A DNA stretch of 14,245 bases. Source: Promethearchaeota archaeon (lineage in GTDB: Archaea; Asgardarchaeota; Lokiarchaeia; Sigynarchaeales; SOKP01). Below the pieces are notes generated by a model. That model did not search any database. It was not told the origin of the DNA and was given only the letters and a program-made list of their open reading frames with translations. How positions within the stretch are numbered: position 1 is the stretch's first letter; every line of letters begins with the position of its first letter. A program made the position numbers and the translations under genes. Shown piece by piece: positions 7,306 to 13,539 of the stretch. The stretch spans positions 1 through 14,245 of the forward strand of contig JAEOTJ010000147.1 in NCBI GenBank assembly GCA_016839905.1, given 5' to 3'.

Positions 7306-7760
7306 TTCATATCATCAAGATAAACTTCTCTTCCTAATTCTGCGGATTTATTCGCTGCTAAATTAAACCTTAGAATTTATTTTGCTTTAATTCCATATAA
7401 TATCATTTTAATATTAATTTTTAAGATTTCAATAAAATAATTAGTAGCATTTATAAAACTATATTTCCAATCTTTTTTAAAATCTGAAAAAGATTTAATG
7501 AATACTTTAAAATCAAGTTTGTCAAAAATGAATTATATCTTTCCAATTAAAAAGAGATCATTTTTTCCTAATTTTTTGAAATATTAATAGTGTTTCTTCA
7601 TTCCCAGTTCCAATATTATATTTTTATATAAATATTTACATTGAGACTTTACGGCTTAAAAAGTAGATGATCCATCCTTCCAAGATCACTTTCAGCAACT
7701 CCTTTAGAAGATATATAAGCTGAAACCCAAAATGCATTTTCTTTAGTGTATATATTTTCA
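7302..7760 (-). pseudogene. Decayed Gfo/Idh/MocA oxidoreductase pseudogene (C-terminal part)
   Basis: Read on the minus strand, 7510-7302 encodes a degraded copy of the end of the intact oxidoreductase at 8876. SDFKKDWKYSFINATNYFIE matches SDFKNDWKYSFINATNHFIE, and the tail FNLAANKSAELGREVYLDD matches FNLAAIKSAELGREVFLDD. A glutamate codon of the intact gene (QAKEILRF) has become an in-frame TAA at 7379-7377. Further upstream the match fades: IGTGNEETLLIFQ near 7615-7575 may correspond to ITGTRGIIKINQ (269-280), and AFWVSAYISSKGVAESDLGR near 7725-7665 resembles the strand after the D..H motif of this family. Several stops and frame changes separate these pieces, and no N-terminal nucleotide-binding half is found. 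The stop codon overlaps the stop of the plus-strand regulator. The part 7302-7510 is certain by eye; the upstream limit is approximate. This fills most of the 543-bp gap after 7305. Confidence 0.8.
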
Positions 7761-7774
7761 CTAGATTAAATACA

Positions 7775-7793
7775 AAATGTATACATTTAAATA
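7775..7793 (+). promoter_or_regulatory. Palindromic operator overlapping the TATA box of the toxin-antitoxin operon
   Basis: AAATGTATACATTT (7775-7788) is a perfect 14-base palindrome, and the TATA-like ATTTAAATA (7785-7793) overlaps its right arm. The expected start site near 7815-7818 leaves a leader of about 30 bases before the PIN gene. Related TGTATA/TATACA half-sites occur at 7748 and 7803. Ribbon-helix-helix antitoxins usually repress their own operon by binding such palindromes across the promoter, so I infer an autoregulation site. Confidence 0.5.
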
Positions 7794-7848
7794 CTTGAGA
7801 ATATATACAATATTTAGAAATATATTAATAAAACGATTCTAAAGACAT

Positions 7849-8343
7849 ATGATAAAAATTGATGCCAGCTCCTTCATATATTCTCTAAAAATGGATTGGA
7901 TAGAGGGTTTAAAAAGGCTATACAAGGAGCTTGTAATTACAAACTCAGTATATGAAGAAGTTATATTAGAGGGGAAAAAAAAAGGTAAACCCGATGCGTT
8001 TATTGGTGAGAAACTAATAAATCAAAAAGAGATTCAAATTCATCAATTAAAAGTTAATTCTCAAATTAATATAGGATTGGGGGATGGAGAGACCGAAACA
8101 ATTTTAAATTCAATAGAATTAAAATGTAATTGTTTAATTGATGATAAAAAAGCAATAAGAATTGCTGAAAGTTTTAATTTGAAGGTTATTAGTGTTCCAA
8201 TATCTCTTTTGGATGCATATAAACAAAAGTTAATTGATGATCATAAATTTGAAGAATTGTTTCAAAAATGGATTCTAATTGCTAGCCCTTCCTATGAAGA
8301 TATATTTCTAATAAAAAAAGTAAAAGAGTTGATGTTTAAATAA
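7849..8343 (+). CDS. PIN-domain ribonuclease toxin, DUF3368/VapC-like
   Basis: This 164-residue protein is a probable RNase toxin of the PIN superfamily. The acidic residues that bind Mg2+ are in the expected order: D5 in MIKIDASSFI, E36/E37 in VYEEV, D79 and E81 in GLGDGETET, and D98/D99 in LIDDKKAIRIA. The spacing and the GxGExE..I pattern fit the DUF3368 (COG2405-like) branch rather than classical VapC. PIN toxins cut tRNA or rRNA when their antitoxin is lost; the RNA target here is unknown. The stop overlaps the antitoxin start by one base (TAATG), so the two are translationally coupled, with the toxin first, the reverse of the common VapB-VapC order. The ATG at 7849 gives the textbook PIN N-terminus immediately, so this start is reliable although no Shine-Dalgarno site is seen. 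Confidence 0.85.
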   Translation: MIKIDASSFIYSLKMDWIEGLKRLYKELVITNSVYEEVILEGKKKGKPDAFIGEKLINQKEIQIHQLKVNSQINIGLGDGETETILNSIELKCNCLIDDKKAIRIAESFNLKVISVPISLLDAYKQKLIDDHKFEELFQKWILIASPSYEDIFLIKKVKELMFK

Positions 8344-8696
8344 TGTCAAATAACCTTTCAGTAAGAATAAAAACAGTTATTTTAAAAGAATTAGATAGCT
8401 TGGCAGAGCTACTTGGAGTAGACCGTGCCACTATTGTCAGAGATGTTATTAATAAAGGATTAGATACTAAAAAAATTGATATTGCCCTCGACCTTTATCT
8501 AAAAGGGTACACATTAGAAAAAGCAGCAAATACAACAAATATTTCTTTATGGGATTTAATTGATGAAGTTAAGAAAAGAGGAATAACCTCAAAATCAGAT
8601 ATTGAGCAAACTAGGACAATGATTATTAGAACAATTGCAAAGGATGATGAAAAATTAGCTAAAAAAATTAAAGAATTAAATATTAATCCTTTATAA
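8343..8696 (+). CDS. Antitoxin: ribbon-helix-helix domain fused to a UPF0175-like helical domain
   Basis: The 117-residue protein is the likely partner of the PIN toxin and starts inside its stop codon (TAATG). Residues 4-40 (LSVRIKTVILKELDSLAELL then VDRATIVRDVINKGL) form a ribbon-helix-helix DNA-binding domain: one beta strand and two helices, acting as a dimer. Residues ~44-82 (IDIALDLYLKGYTLEKAANT then ISLWDLIDEVKKRGI) match the UPF0175 pattern, a small helix-turn-helix-like unit known to pair with DUF3368 PIN proteins. The C-terminal ~30 charged residues (TIAKDDEKLAKKIKEL) probably wrap and block the toxin. It likely represses the operon through the palindrome upstream of the toxin gene. 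No terminator is evident after the stop; the 8697-8875 gap holds only a short open frame of doubtful meaning. Confidence 0.82.
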   Translation: MSNNLSVRIKTVILKELDSLAELLGVDRATIVRDVINKGLDTKKIDIALDLYLKGYTLEKAANTTNISLWDLIDEVKKRGITSKSDIEQTRTMIIRTIAKDDEKLAKKIKELNINPL

Positions 8697-8758
8697 TAGT
8701 AATCAATATAAAACTCTGTTAAACTGATAAAATTATTAAATAATAATATAAACAAAAA

Positions 8759-8860
8759 CAATCTCCTCTACTTTATATTAAAGAAATTGAAAGTTTAATG
8801 AAGAAATATGAAGAATGGGAAGAGAAAAGAGAAGGAAAAAAAAAGATGATTAAATATTGA
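8759..8860 (+). other. Possible small ORF or gene remnant between the antitoxin and the oxidoreductase
   Basis: The frame reads QSPLLYIKEIESLMKKYEEW and then a lysine/glutamate-rich end, stopping with TGA at 8858-8860. An ATG at 8798 would give only 20 residues. The amphipathic, coiled-coil-like sequence resembles the tail of a helical protein, but there is no start with a ribosome site and I recognise no family. It may be the remnant of a gene lost when the toxin-antitoxin module arrived, or chance. Confidence 0.15.
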
Positions 8861-8875
8861 GAAAAAGTAATATAA

Positions 8876-9985
8876 TTAATTTAAATCATCGAGAAAGACT
8901 TCTCTTCCTAATTCTGCTGATTTTATTGCTGCTAAATTAAACCTTAAAATCTCTTTTGCTTGATCTCCAGATAATATTGGTTTAATATTACTTTTTACTG
9001 CCTCAATAAAATGATTAGTGGCATTAATAAAACTATATTTCCAATCGTTTTTAAAATCTGAAAATGATTCAATTTCTCCATCTTGGACAATGATAAGAGG
9101 TGCAAAAAATGAGGAACTCGACATAAAATTTCCAATTGAAGTACCTTGATTTATCTTAATAATTCCACGCGTCCCTGTAATTTCAATAAATTCATCTGTT
9201 GAATAATAATTTGATGGGATTTCCATCTCTGGCATTGGATTGAATTCCATTGTACCATATTGAGAGAGAATATTCCTTTTATTATCTTTACATTTCCACA
9301 TAACTAAAGCGGGTGCATCCATTCCTTGATAATTACCTGTCCAAGTTAGAACTTTTTCAATTTGACCCCCTAAAAACCACCATCCTAATGCAAAAGCATG
9401 CCATCCATTATCCAACAATACAGGAGATCCTGTAATAGGGTTTCCACCTAGTCTCTTTGCATCTTTTCTCCATTCCAAGGCACTTTCAGGGATTTTCCAT
9501 CCTCCTGTTGCCCCCATAATGGTCTTAATTCTGAAAGATGTTATTTCTCCTATGTAATTTTGATCAATTAGCTCTTTTGCTTTAACAACATGAGGGGCAA
9601 ATAAAAAATTCTCAAAAATGGAGAGAATCGAACCAGATTGAGTACAAGCTTCAATCATTTTATCAGCTTCCTCTATAGAGAGAGCCATTGGCTTTTGAAC
9701 AGAGATACCCTTTATTCCCATTTTAGCAGCATGCATAACTGCTTCTACATGAAGGTGGTGAGGTAAAAGAATCTCAACTATATCAAGGTCTTCATTGTTA
9801 AGCATTTCTTTAAAATCAGAATAAATAGAGATCTCATCCTTAATATTGAATTTTTCAATTTTCTGCTTTATTTTTTTAATATCCTTATCACATAAACTAG
9901 AAATTTGAATTTTTTCATTTTTTAAATAACCAAGAATATTTAGATCGAAAATCACTCCAGTTCCAATAATTCCGACTTTTAACAT
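8876..9985 (-). CDS. Gfo/Idh/MocA family NAD(P)-dependent oxidoreductase
   Basis: The 369-residue protein has the two-domain layout and usual length of the glucose-fructose oxidoreductase / inositol dehydrogenase family, which oxidises or reduces sugars, inositols and related compounds. Residues 1-120 form the Rossmann domain, with KVGIIGTGV (3-11, GxGxxG-like), CDKD at the end of strand 2 (32-35), and VQKPMALSIEEAD (96-108). In most relatives the last motif is EKP; here it is QKP, with the catalytic lysine K98 kept. The second domain has LLDNGWHAFALGWWFLGG (190-207), supplying the D192 and H196 expected at the active site, then ITGTRGIIKI (269-278), a typical beta-sheet segment. It is complete and uninterrupted. 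It starts 91 bp downstream of the propeller gene on the same strand, with its own TATA-like sequence near 10003-10018, so it is probably transcribed separately. The substrate is not predictable. A decayed relative lies at 7302-7760. Confidence 0.88.
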   Translation of the reverse strand: MLKVGIIGTGVIFDLNILGYLKNEKIQISSLCDKDIKKIKQKIEKFNIKDEISIYSDFKEMLNNEDLDIVEILLPHHLHVEAVMHAAKMGIKGISVQKPMALSIEEADKMIEACTQSGSILSIFENFLFAPHVVKAKELIDQNYIGEITSFRIKTIMGATGGWKIPESALEWRKDAKRLGGNPITGSPVLLDNGWHAFALGWWFLGGQIEKVLTWTGNYQGMDAPALVMWKCKDNKRNILSQYGTMEFNPMPEMEIPSNYYSTDEFIEITGTRGIIKINQGTSIGNFMSSSSFFAPLIIVQDGEIESFSDFKNDWKYSFINATNHFIEAVKSNIKPILSGDQAKEILRFNLAAIKSAELGREVFLDDLN

Positions 9986-10002
9986 TAAATATACTAAATC
10001 TA

Positions 10003-10018
10003 ATTATTAAATAAATTT
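10003..10018 (-). promoter_or_regulatory. TATA-like promoter element for the oxidoreductase gene
   Basis: On the minus strand the sequence reads AATTTATTTAATAA, a TATA-like stretch whose centre lies about 25 bases before the ATG at 9985. Transcription would therefore start at or very near the start codon, giving a leaderless message, consistent with the absence of a Shine-Dalgarno site. The surroundings are uniformly AT rich, so this is tentative. Confidence 0.3.
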
Positions 10019-10058
10019 TATTTCCAATAACAAATTCAATGGCTCTAAATCTATCCAA

Positions 10059-10076
10059 GTAGAAAAAGAGAAAGGA
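10059..10076 (-). terminator. Pyrimidine-rich probable terminator after the propeller gene
   Basis: On the minus strand the stop codon of the large surface protein is followed at once by CCTTTCTCTTTTTCT, a U-rich stretch of the kind at which archaeal polymerase terminates. This fits separate transcription of the downstream oxidoreductase. Confidence 0.35.
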
Positions 10077-13000
10077 TCATTCTTCCGTTTTTGTTATTTC
10101 TGCCACGTTATTACATTTAAAACAGCGTACTACTTCAGGTTCTTGAAGATTAATGTAATCTTCCTTGGAAATGGGGTAAATCTTGCTGCAATTCCTGCAG
10201 AAATATCCCAAATTAAAGAAATAATTCCCGCATCTTCTGCAAGTGAAATGATCAAATTGTTCTCTCGTAATTGAGTGAGATAAATGGCAAGAAGCACAAT
10301 ACACACCGATTTTTGAACTTTGTGGTACATAAAATGGTTGTTGTCCTTCATCTACTTGCGGTTTTTCACTCCAGCTGGAATACTTTATGGATATATCAGT
10401 CATACCTCCAAATCTTTTAAATTTATCCTTTTCTGAACCTATCAATGCTATTAATCTTTTTCTTTTATTATGGAGTATTGTTATAGTAGCAGTAACAGCA
10501 AATACAGCGAGAATACCTAAAAAAACAGTTAGAAGTAATATAATCTCGTCAGTAATTTCAGTTGTATCGTCAGTAGTAGGCCTTTTTATTTGAACAAATA
10601 CTTGTATCGCACCAGAATCAGAATATTCCTCACCAAAGGAATTTTTAGCACAAACTCTAAAATAATAAATACCATCTTGAGTTAGAGTCACGCTATAGTT
10701 AGTTATTGATTGCTCGTTGACTAATATCGTCTGAGAACCATTATATGTGGTAAAATCTGCATTCAATAACATATAGAGCGTATAATTATCAGCGTTAAAA
10801 GAGGACGTCCAAGTGAGAGTAAATTTTCCATCGTCATCTGGAGTGCCTGCATCCAGAGAGTATAACATTAAGGCTACAGGTGGAGCTATCATAGTAACTA
10901 TCGACAAGCAACTAGTATTTGAATATATCTCCCCCGCCAAATTTCTCGCACGGACTCTAAAATAATATATTCCTGTTTCCGAAGTAGAAAAGAAAGCAGT
11001 AGTTACATTTAATTCATCAATCAATATATTCTGAGTACCCGTATAATTAGTGAAGGGCATTATATCCCAATAAACCGTATAATTTTCGGCTCCAACAGAT
11101 ATATTCCATTCCAGATTGAATTGACCATCATAGTCAGGGATTCCTGCATCTGGAGATGTTAACGAGAACGATGCTGGTTGAGGATATGTAACAACTATCT
11201 TTAAGCATCCTGAATCTGAATATCTCTCCCCTGTTTCATTTTTTGAACAAACCCTAAAATAAAAATTTGCACTTTGTAAAGTAGAAAAAGGAGCACTATT
11301 TACATCTGATTCGTCAACCAATATGTTTTGAGCTCCTGTATATGTAATGAAGGGTACTGTATCCCAATAAACCGTGTAATTATCAGCTCCCTCAGAGATA
11401 CCCCAGTTCAGAATAAATTGACCATCATTGTCAGGAGACCCTGCGTCTGGAGAAGTTAAGGAGAACGGTCCTGGTGGAGGTAACGCAACAATAACCTGCA
11501 AGAAACCTGCATCTGAATATCTCTCTCCGGTTCTATTTTTAGCACAAACCCTAAAGTAATATGTTCCATTTTGTGAAGTAGAAAAAGGAGCACTATTTAC
11601 ATCTGATTCGTCAACCAATATGTCTTGAGCTCCTGTATATGTAATGAAGGGTACTGTATCCCAATAAACCGTGTAATTATCAGCTCCCTCAGATATACCC
11701 CAGTTCAGAGTGAATTGACCATCATCATCTAGAGTCCCTGCGTCAGGAGAGGTTAACGAGAATGGTCCTGGGGGATCTGGAAATTTATTAAATTTGCATA
11801 TAAAAGCATCTGTAGCTCCATTCCATATCTCATCGAAAGCGCCCGTTGTGGTGTCAAAACTGCTTGAACCTGTATATCCCGTGATGCATACATTTCCTCC
11901 CACGCCCACGGTAATTGAATTTCCATATTCAGAGGATCCTCCTCCGATATATGTCGAATAGACTAAGAAGGAGCCATCCGCGCTTAGTTTACACACAAAT
12001 ACTTCATAACTCCCATCCTTCGTCTCATCGAAGGCACCCGTGGTAGTAGGGAAGTTGGTTGAATAGGTATTTCCCGTAATGTATGCATTTCCTCCCACAT
12101 CAACAGAGACTGAGTCTCCTTCATCATCAGAAATTCCTCCGATATATGTCGAATAGAGTAAGGTGGAGCCATCCGCACTCAACTTACAAACAAAAACATC
12201 ACAATTACCTTCATTAAATATCTCATCGAAAGCACCCGTGGTGGTGGTGAAATCACTAGACTCAGTCCTTCCCGTAATGTAGGCAATTCCGTCTAAACCT
12301 ATGGCGATTGAGTGTCCTTCGTCAGCAGAAATTCCTCCGATATATGTGGAATAGAGTAAGGTGGAGCCATCCGCGCTTAATTTACACACAAATACATCCT
12401 CAGGCCCCCCATTATGTGTTTCATCAAACGCACCCGTGGTGGTAATGAAGTTTTCTGATTTGGTAAATCCCGTGATGTAAGCACTTCCGTCTGTGTCTAT
12501 AGCGATTGAATATCCACTTTCACTTTCATCCCCTCCAATAAATGTCGAATAGACCAAGTTGGAGCCATCAGCACTAAGTTTACATACAAAAACATCATAA
12601 GATCCTCCATTAAAGATTTCATCAAAAGCACCTGTGGTGGTGGTGAAGTCACTAGACTCAGTCCTTCCCGTAATGTAGGCAATTCCGTCAGAATCCACGG
12701 CGATAGAATATCCATTTTCACTTTCATTCCCACCGATAAATGTCGAATAGACCAAGGTGGAGCCATCCGCGCTTAATTTACACACAAATACATCAGATCT
12801 CCCATTATATATCTCATCAAAAACACCCGTGGTGGTGGTGAAGTTTTCTGATTGGGTATATCCCGTGATGTAAGCATTACCGCCTACGTCTATGGCGATT
12901 GAATTTCCCCTTTCATCTTTACTCCCTCCGATGAACGTCGAATAGACCAAGGTAGAGCCATCTGCACTCAATTTACATACAAAAACATCATAAGATCCTC

Positions 13001-13349
13001 CATTAAAGATTTCATCAAAAGCACCCGTGGTAGTGCTGAAATCGGGTGAAGTTGTATATCCCGTAATATAGACACTGCCGTCAGAATCAATAGCGATTGA
13101 ATTCCCTTTATCACTATAGATCCCTCCAATATATGTCGAATAATTTAAGGGATTGTCATATCCTGCAGCTGCAATGGGCATTCCTATTAATTTTTCCAAG
13201 CAATCGATATAAAATTGCTCGTCATAATCTTCAGTTGGTTCCTCAATGATATCATCCCTTTCCGCCGAATTCCAACCAATGGAAGAAAGAATGTCCGAAC
13301 AGAGCGCGAGCATAAAGATAAAAATCAATCCTTTTTCTTGCCTTTTCAT
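10077..13349 (-). CDS. Large surface protein: signal peptide, seven SBBP beta-propeller repeats, four fibronectin-III-like repeats, membrane helix, two cytoplasmic zinc ribbons
   Basis: The 1090-residue protein probably sits in the cell envelope with most of its mass outside. Residues 1-28 are a signal peptide. Seven SBBP repeats of 65-67 residues start at about 69, 136, 201, 267, 333, 399 and 464, each with YST(Y/F)IGG, then GNSIAID..G.AYITG, TTTGAFDE and DVFVCKLSADGS; seven units make one complete seven-bladed propeller. Four fibronectin-III-like repeats follow (about 526-621, 625-721, 724-820, 823-920), each with F.L.SPDAG, NYT(V/L)YW and YYFRV. They contain repeated N-Y-T glycosylation sequons. 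One membrane helix lies at ~934-958, followed by HNKRKR. The C-terminal tail has four CxxC pairs (C1018/C1021, C1037/C1040, C1051/C1054, C1076/C1079), giving two zinc ribbons on the predicted inner side. AGAGGG, 7 bases before the ATG, is one of the few good Shine-Dalgarno sites in this window. Binding, adhesion or sensing is plausible; the ligand is unknown. Confidence 0.88.
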   Translation of the reverse strand: MKRQEKGLIFIFMLALCSDILSSIGWNSAERDDIIEEPTEDYDEQFYIDCLEKLIGMPIAAAGYDNPLNYSTYIGGIYSDKGNSIAIDSDGSVYITGYTTSPDFSTTTGAFDEIFNGGSYDVFVCKLSADGSTLVYSTFIGGSKDERGNSIAIDVGGNAYITGYTQSENFTTTTGVFDEIYNGRSDVFVCKLSADGSTLVYSTFIGGNESENGYSIAVDSDGIAYITGRTESSDFTTTTGAFDEIFNGGSYDVFVCKLSADGSNLVYSTFIGGDESESGYSIAIDTDGSAYITGFTKSENFITTTGAFDETHNGGPEDVFVCKLSADGSTLLYSTYIGGISADEGHSIAIGLDGIAYITGRTESSDFTTTTGAFDEIFNEGNCDVFVCKLSADGSTLLYSTYIGGISDDEGDSVSVDVGGNAYITGNTYSTNFPTTTGAFDETKDGSYEVFVCKLSADGSFLVYSTYIGGGSSEYGNSITVGVGGNVCITGYTGSSSFDTTTGAFDEIWNGATDAFICKFNKFPDPPGPFSLTSPDAGTLDDDGQFTLNWGISEGADNYTVYWDTVPFITYTGAQDILVDESDVNSAPFSTSQNGTYYFRVCAKNRTGERYSDAGFLQVIVALPPPGPFSLTSPDAGSPDNDGQFILNWGISEGADNYTVYWDTVPFITYTGAQNILVDESDVNSAPFSTLQSANFYFRVCSKNETGERYSDSGCLKIVVTYPQPASFSLTSPDAGIPDYDGQFNLEWNISVGAENYTVYWDIMPFTNYTGTQNILIDELNVTTAFFSTSETGIYYFRVRARNLAGEIYSNTSCLSIVTMIAPPVALMLYSLDAGTPDDDGKFTLTWTSSFNADNYTLYMLLNADFTTYNGSQTILVNEQSITNYSVTLTQDGIYYFRVCAKNSFGEEYSDSGAIQVFVQIKRPTTDDTTEITDEIILLLTVFLGILAVFAVTATITILHNKRKRLIALIGSEKDKFKRFGGMTDISIKYSSWSEKPQVDEGQQPFYVPQSSKIGVYCASCHLSHSITREQFDHFTCRRCGNYFFNLGYFCRNCSKIYPISKEDYINLQEPEVVRCFKCNNVAEITKTEE
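10113..10298 (-). other. Tandem zinc-ribbon region of the surface protein
   Basis: Residues 1018-1079 hold CASC-x15-CRRC and CRNC-x21-CFKC, two four-cysteine zinc ribbons separated by ten residues. They follow the membrane helix and its positive stop-transfer sequence, so they should face the cytoplasm. Zinc ribbons of this type bind nucleic acid or protein partners. Confidence 0.75.
10590..11774 (-). repeat. Four tandem fibronectin-III-like coding repeats, period about 98-99 codons
   Basis: The repeats begin with PPGPFSLTSPDAG or variants. The first and second are almost identical at DNA level: 11578-11708 and 11281-11411 (131 bases, offset 297) differ by about two bases by eye. The third and fourth are clearly older and more diverged. 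This suggests recent duplication or gene conversion of one module. Confidence 0.85.
11784..13145 (-). repeat. Seven tandem SBBP beta-propeller coding repeats, period about 66 codons
   Basis: Units of about 198 bases recur seven times. DNA segments such as GTGGAGCCATCCGCGCTTAA and CACCCGTGGTGGT return with few changes. The protein units share YSTxIGG, the SIAID strand, AYITG and VFVCKLSADGS. The number equals a closed seven-bladed propeller. Confidence 0.88.
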
Positions 13350-13356
13350 TTTTTTT

Positions 13357-13362
13357 CCCTCT
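13357..13362 (-). promoter_or_regulatory. Shine-Dalgarno site of the surface-protein gene
   Basis: On the minus strand AGAGGG stands 7 bases before the ATG at 13349, a good spacing. It fixes this start codon and is notable because most genes here lack such a site. Confidence 0.6.
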
Positions 13363-13394
13363 TTGGTATATAATTTAATAGAAAGACATTCAGG

Positions 13395-13402
13395 TATTTA
13401 AA
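13395..13402 (-). promoter_or_regulatory. TATA box of the surface-protein gene
   Basis: The minus strand reads GAAAACTTTAAATACC, an archaeal TATA box (TTTAAATA) preceded by a purine-rich BRE-like stretch. Transcription should start near 13370-13372, leaving about 20 leader bases, enough to include the Shine-Dalgarno site. Confidence 0.55.
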
Positions 13403-13510
13403 GTTTTCCTCTTAATCTTTAGTAAAAAATTAAAGTTTATGATTAATTATGAATGTTTTAACTCTTTTTTTTTCTCATCACTGACTTTGGTATGATCACT
13501 TCGTTCTTAC

Positions 13511-13520
13511 TTTAAATAAT
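13511..13520 (+). promoter_or_regulatory. TATA box of the M28 peptidase gene, placed for a leaderless transcript
   Basis: CTTTAAATAAT lies with its centre about 25 bases upstream of the GTG at 13540. Archaeal transcription begins about 25 bases downstream of the TATA box, so the message should start at the initiation codon itself. No Shine-Dalgarno site is present, consistent with that. Confidence 0.45.
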
Positions 13521-13539
13521 CTGAAATATTACCTTAATT

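Noticed and set aside
7575..7620. YNIGTGNEET as a remnant of a UDP-glucose 4-epimerase (NIGTGxET motif)
   Set aside because: Only a few residues match. The piece lies in correct order behind a certain oxidoreductase remnant, where the intact relative has ITGTRGIIKINQ, so the oxidoreductase reading is simpler.
8495..8761. An 88-codon reverse-strand frame opposite the antitoxin gene
   Set aside because: The hydrophobic F/L/I-rich product is the usual shadow of a lysine- and glutamate-rich gene; the sense frame has a recognisable antitoxin architecture.
10130..10593. Open frames on both strands within the 3' end of the surface-protein gene
   Set aside because: They are shadows: the main minus frame shows a membrane helix and eight ordered cysteines there, while the other frames show no recognisable protein features.
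11784..13145. Regular ~198-base repetition resembling an array or satellite
   Set aside because: It is in frame and encodes seven SBBP propeller blades with conserved residues, so it is a coding repeat and not CRISPR or non-coding satellite DNA.
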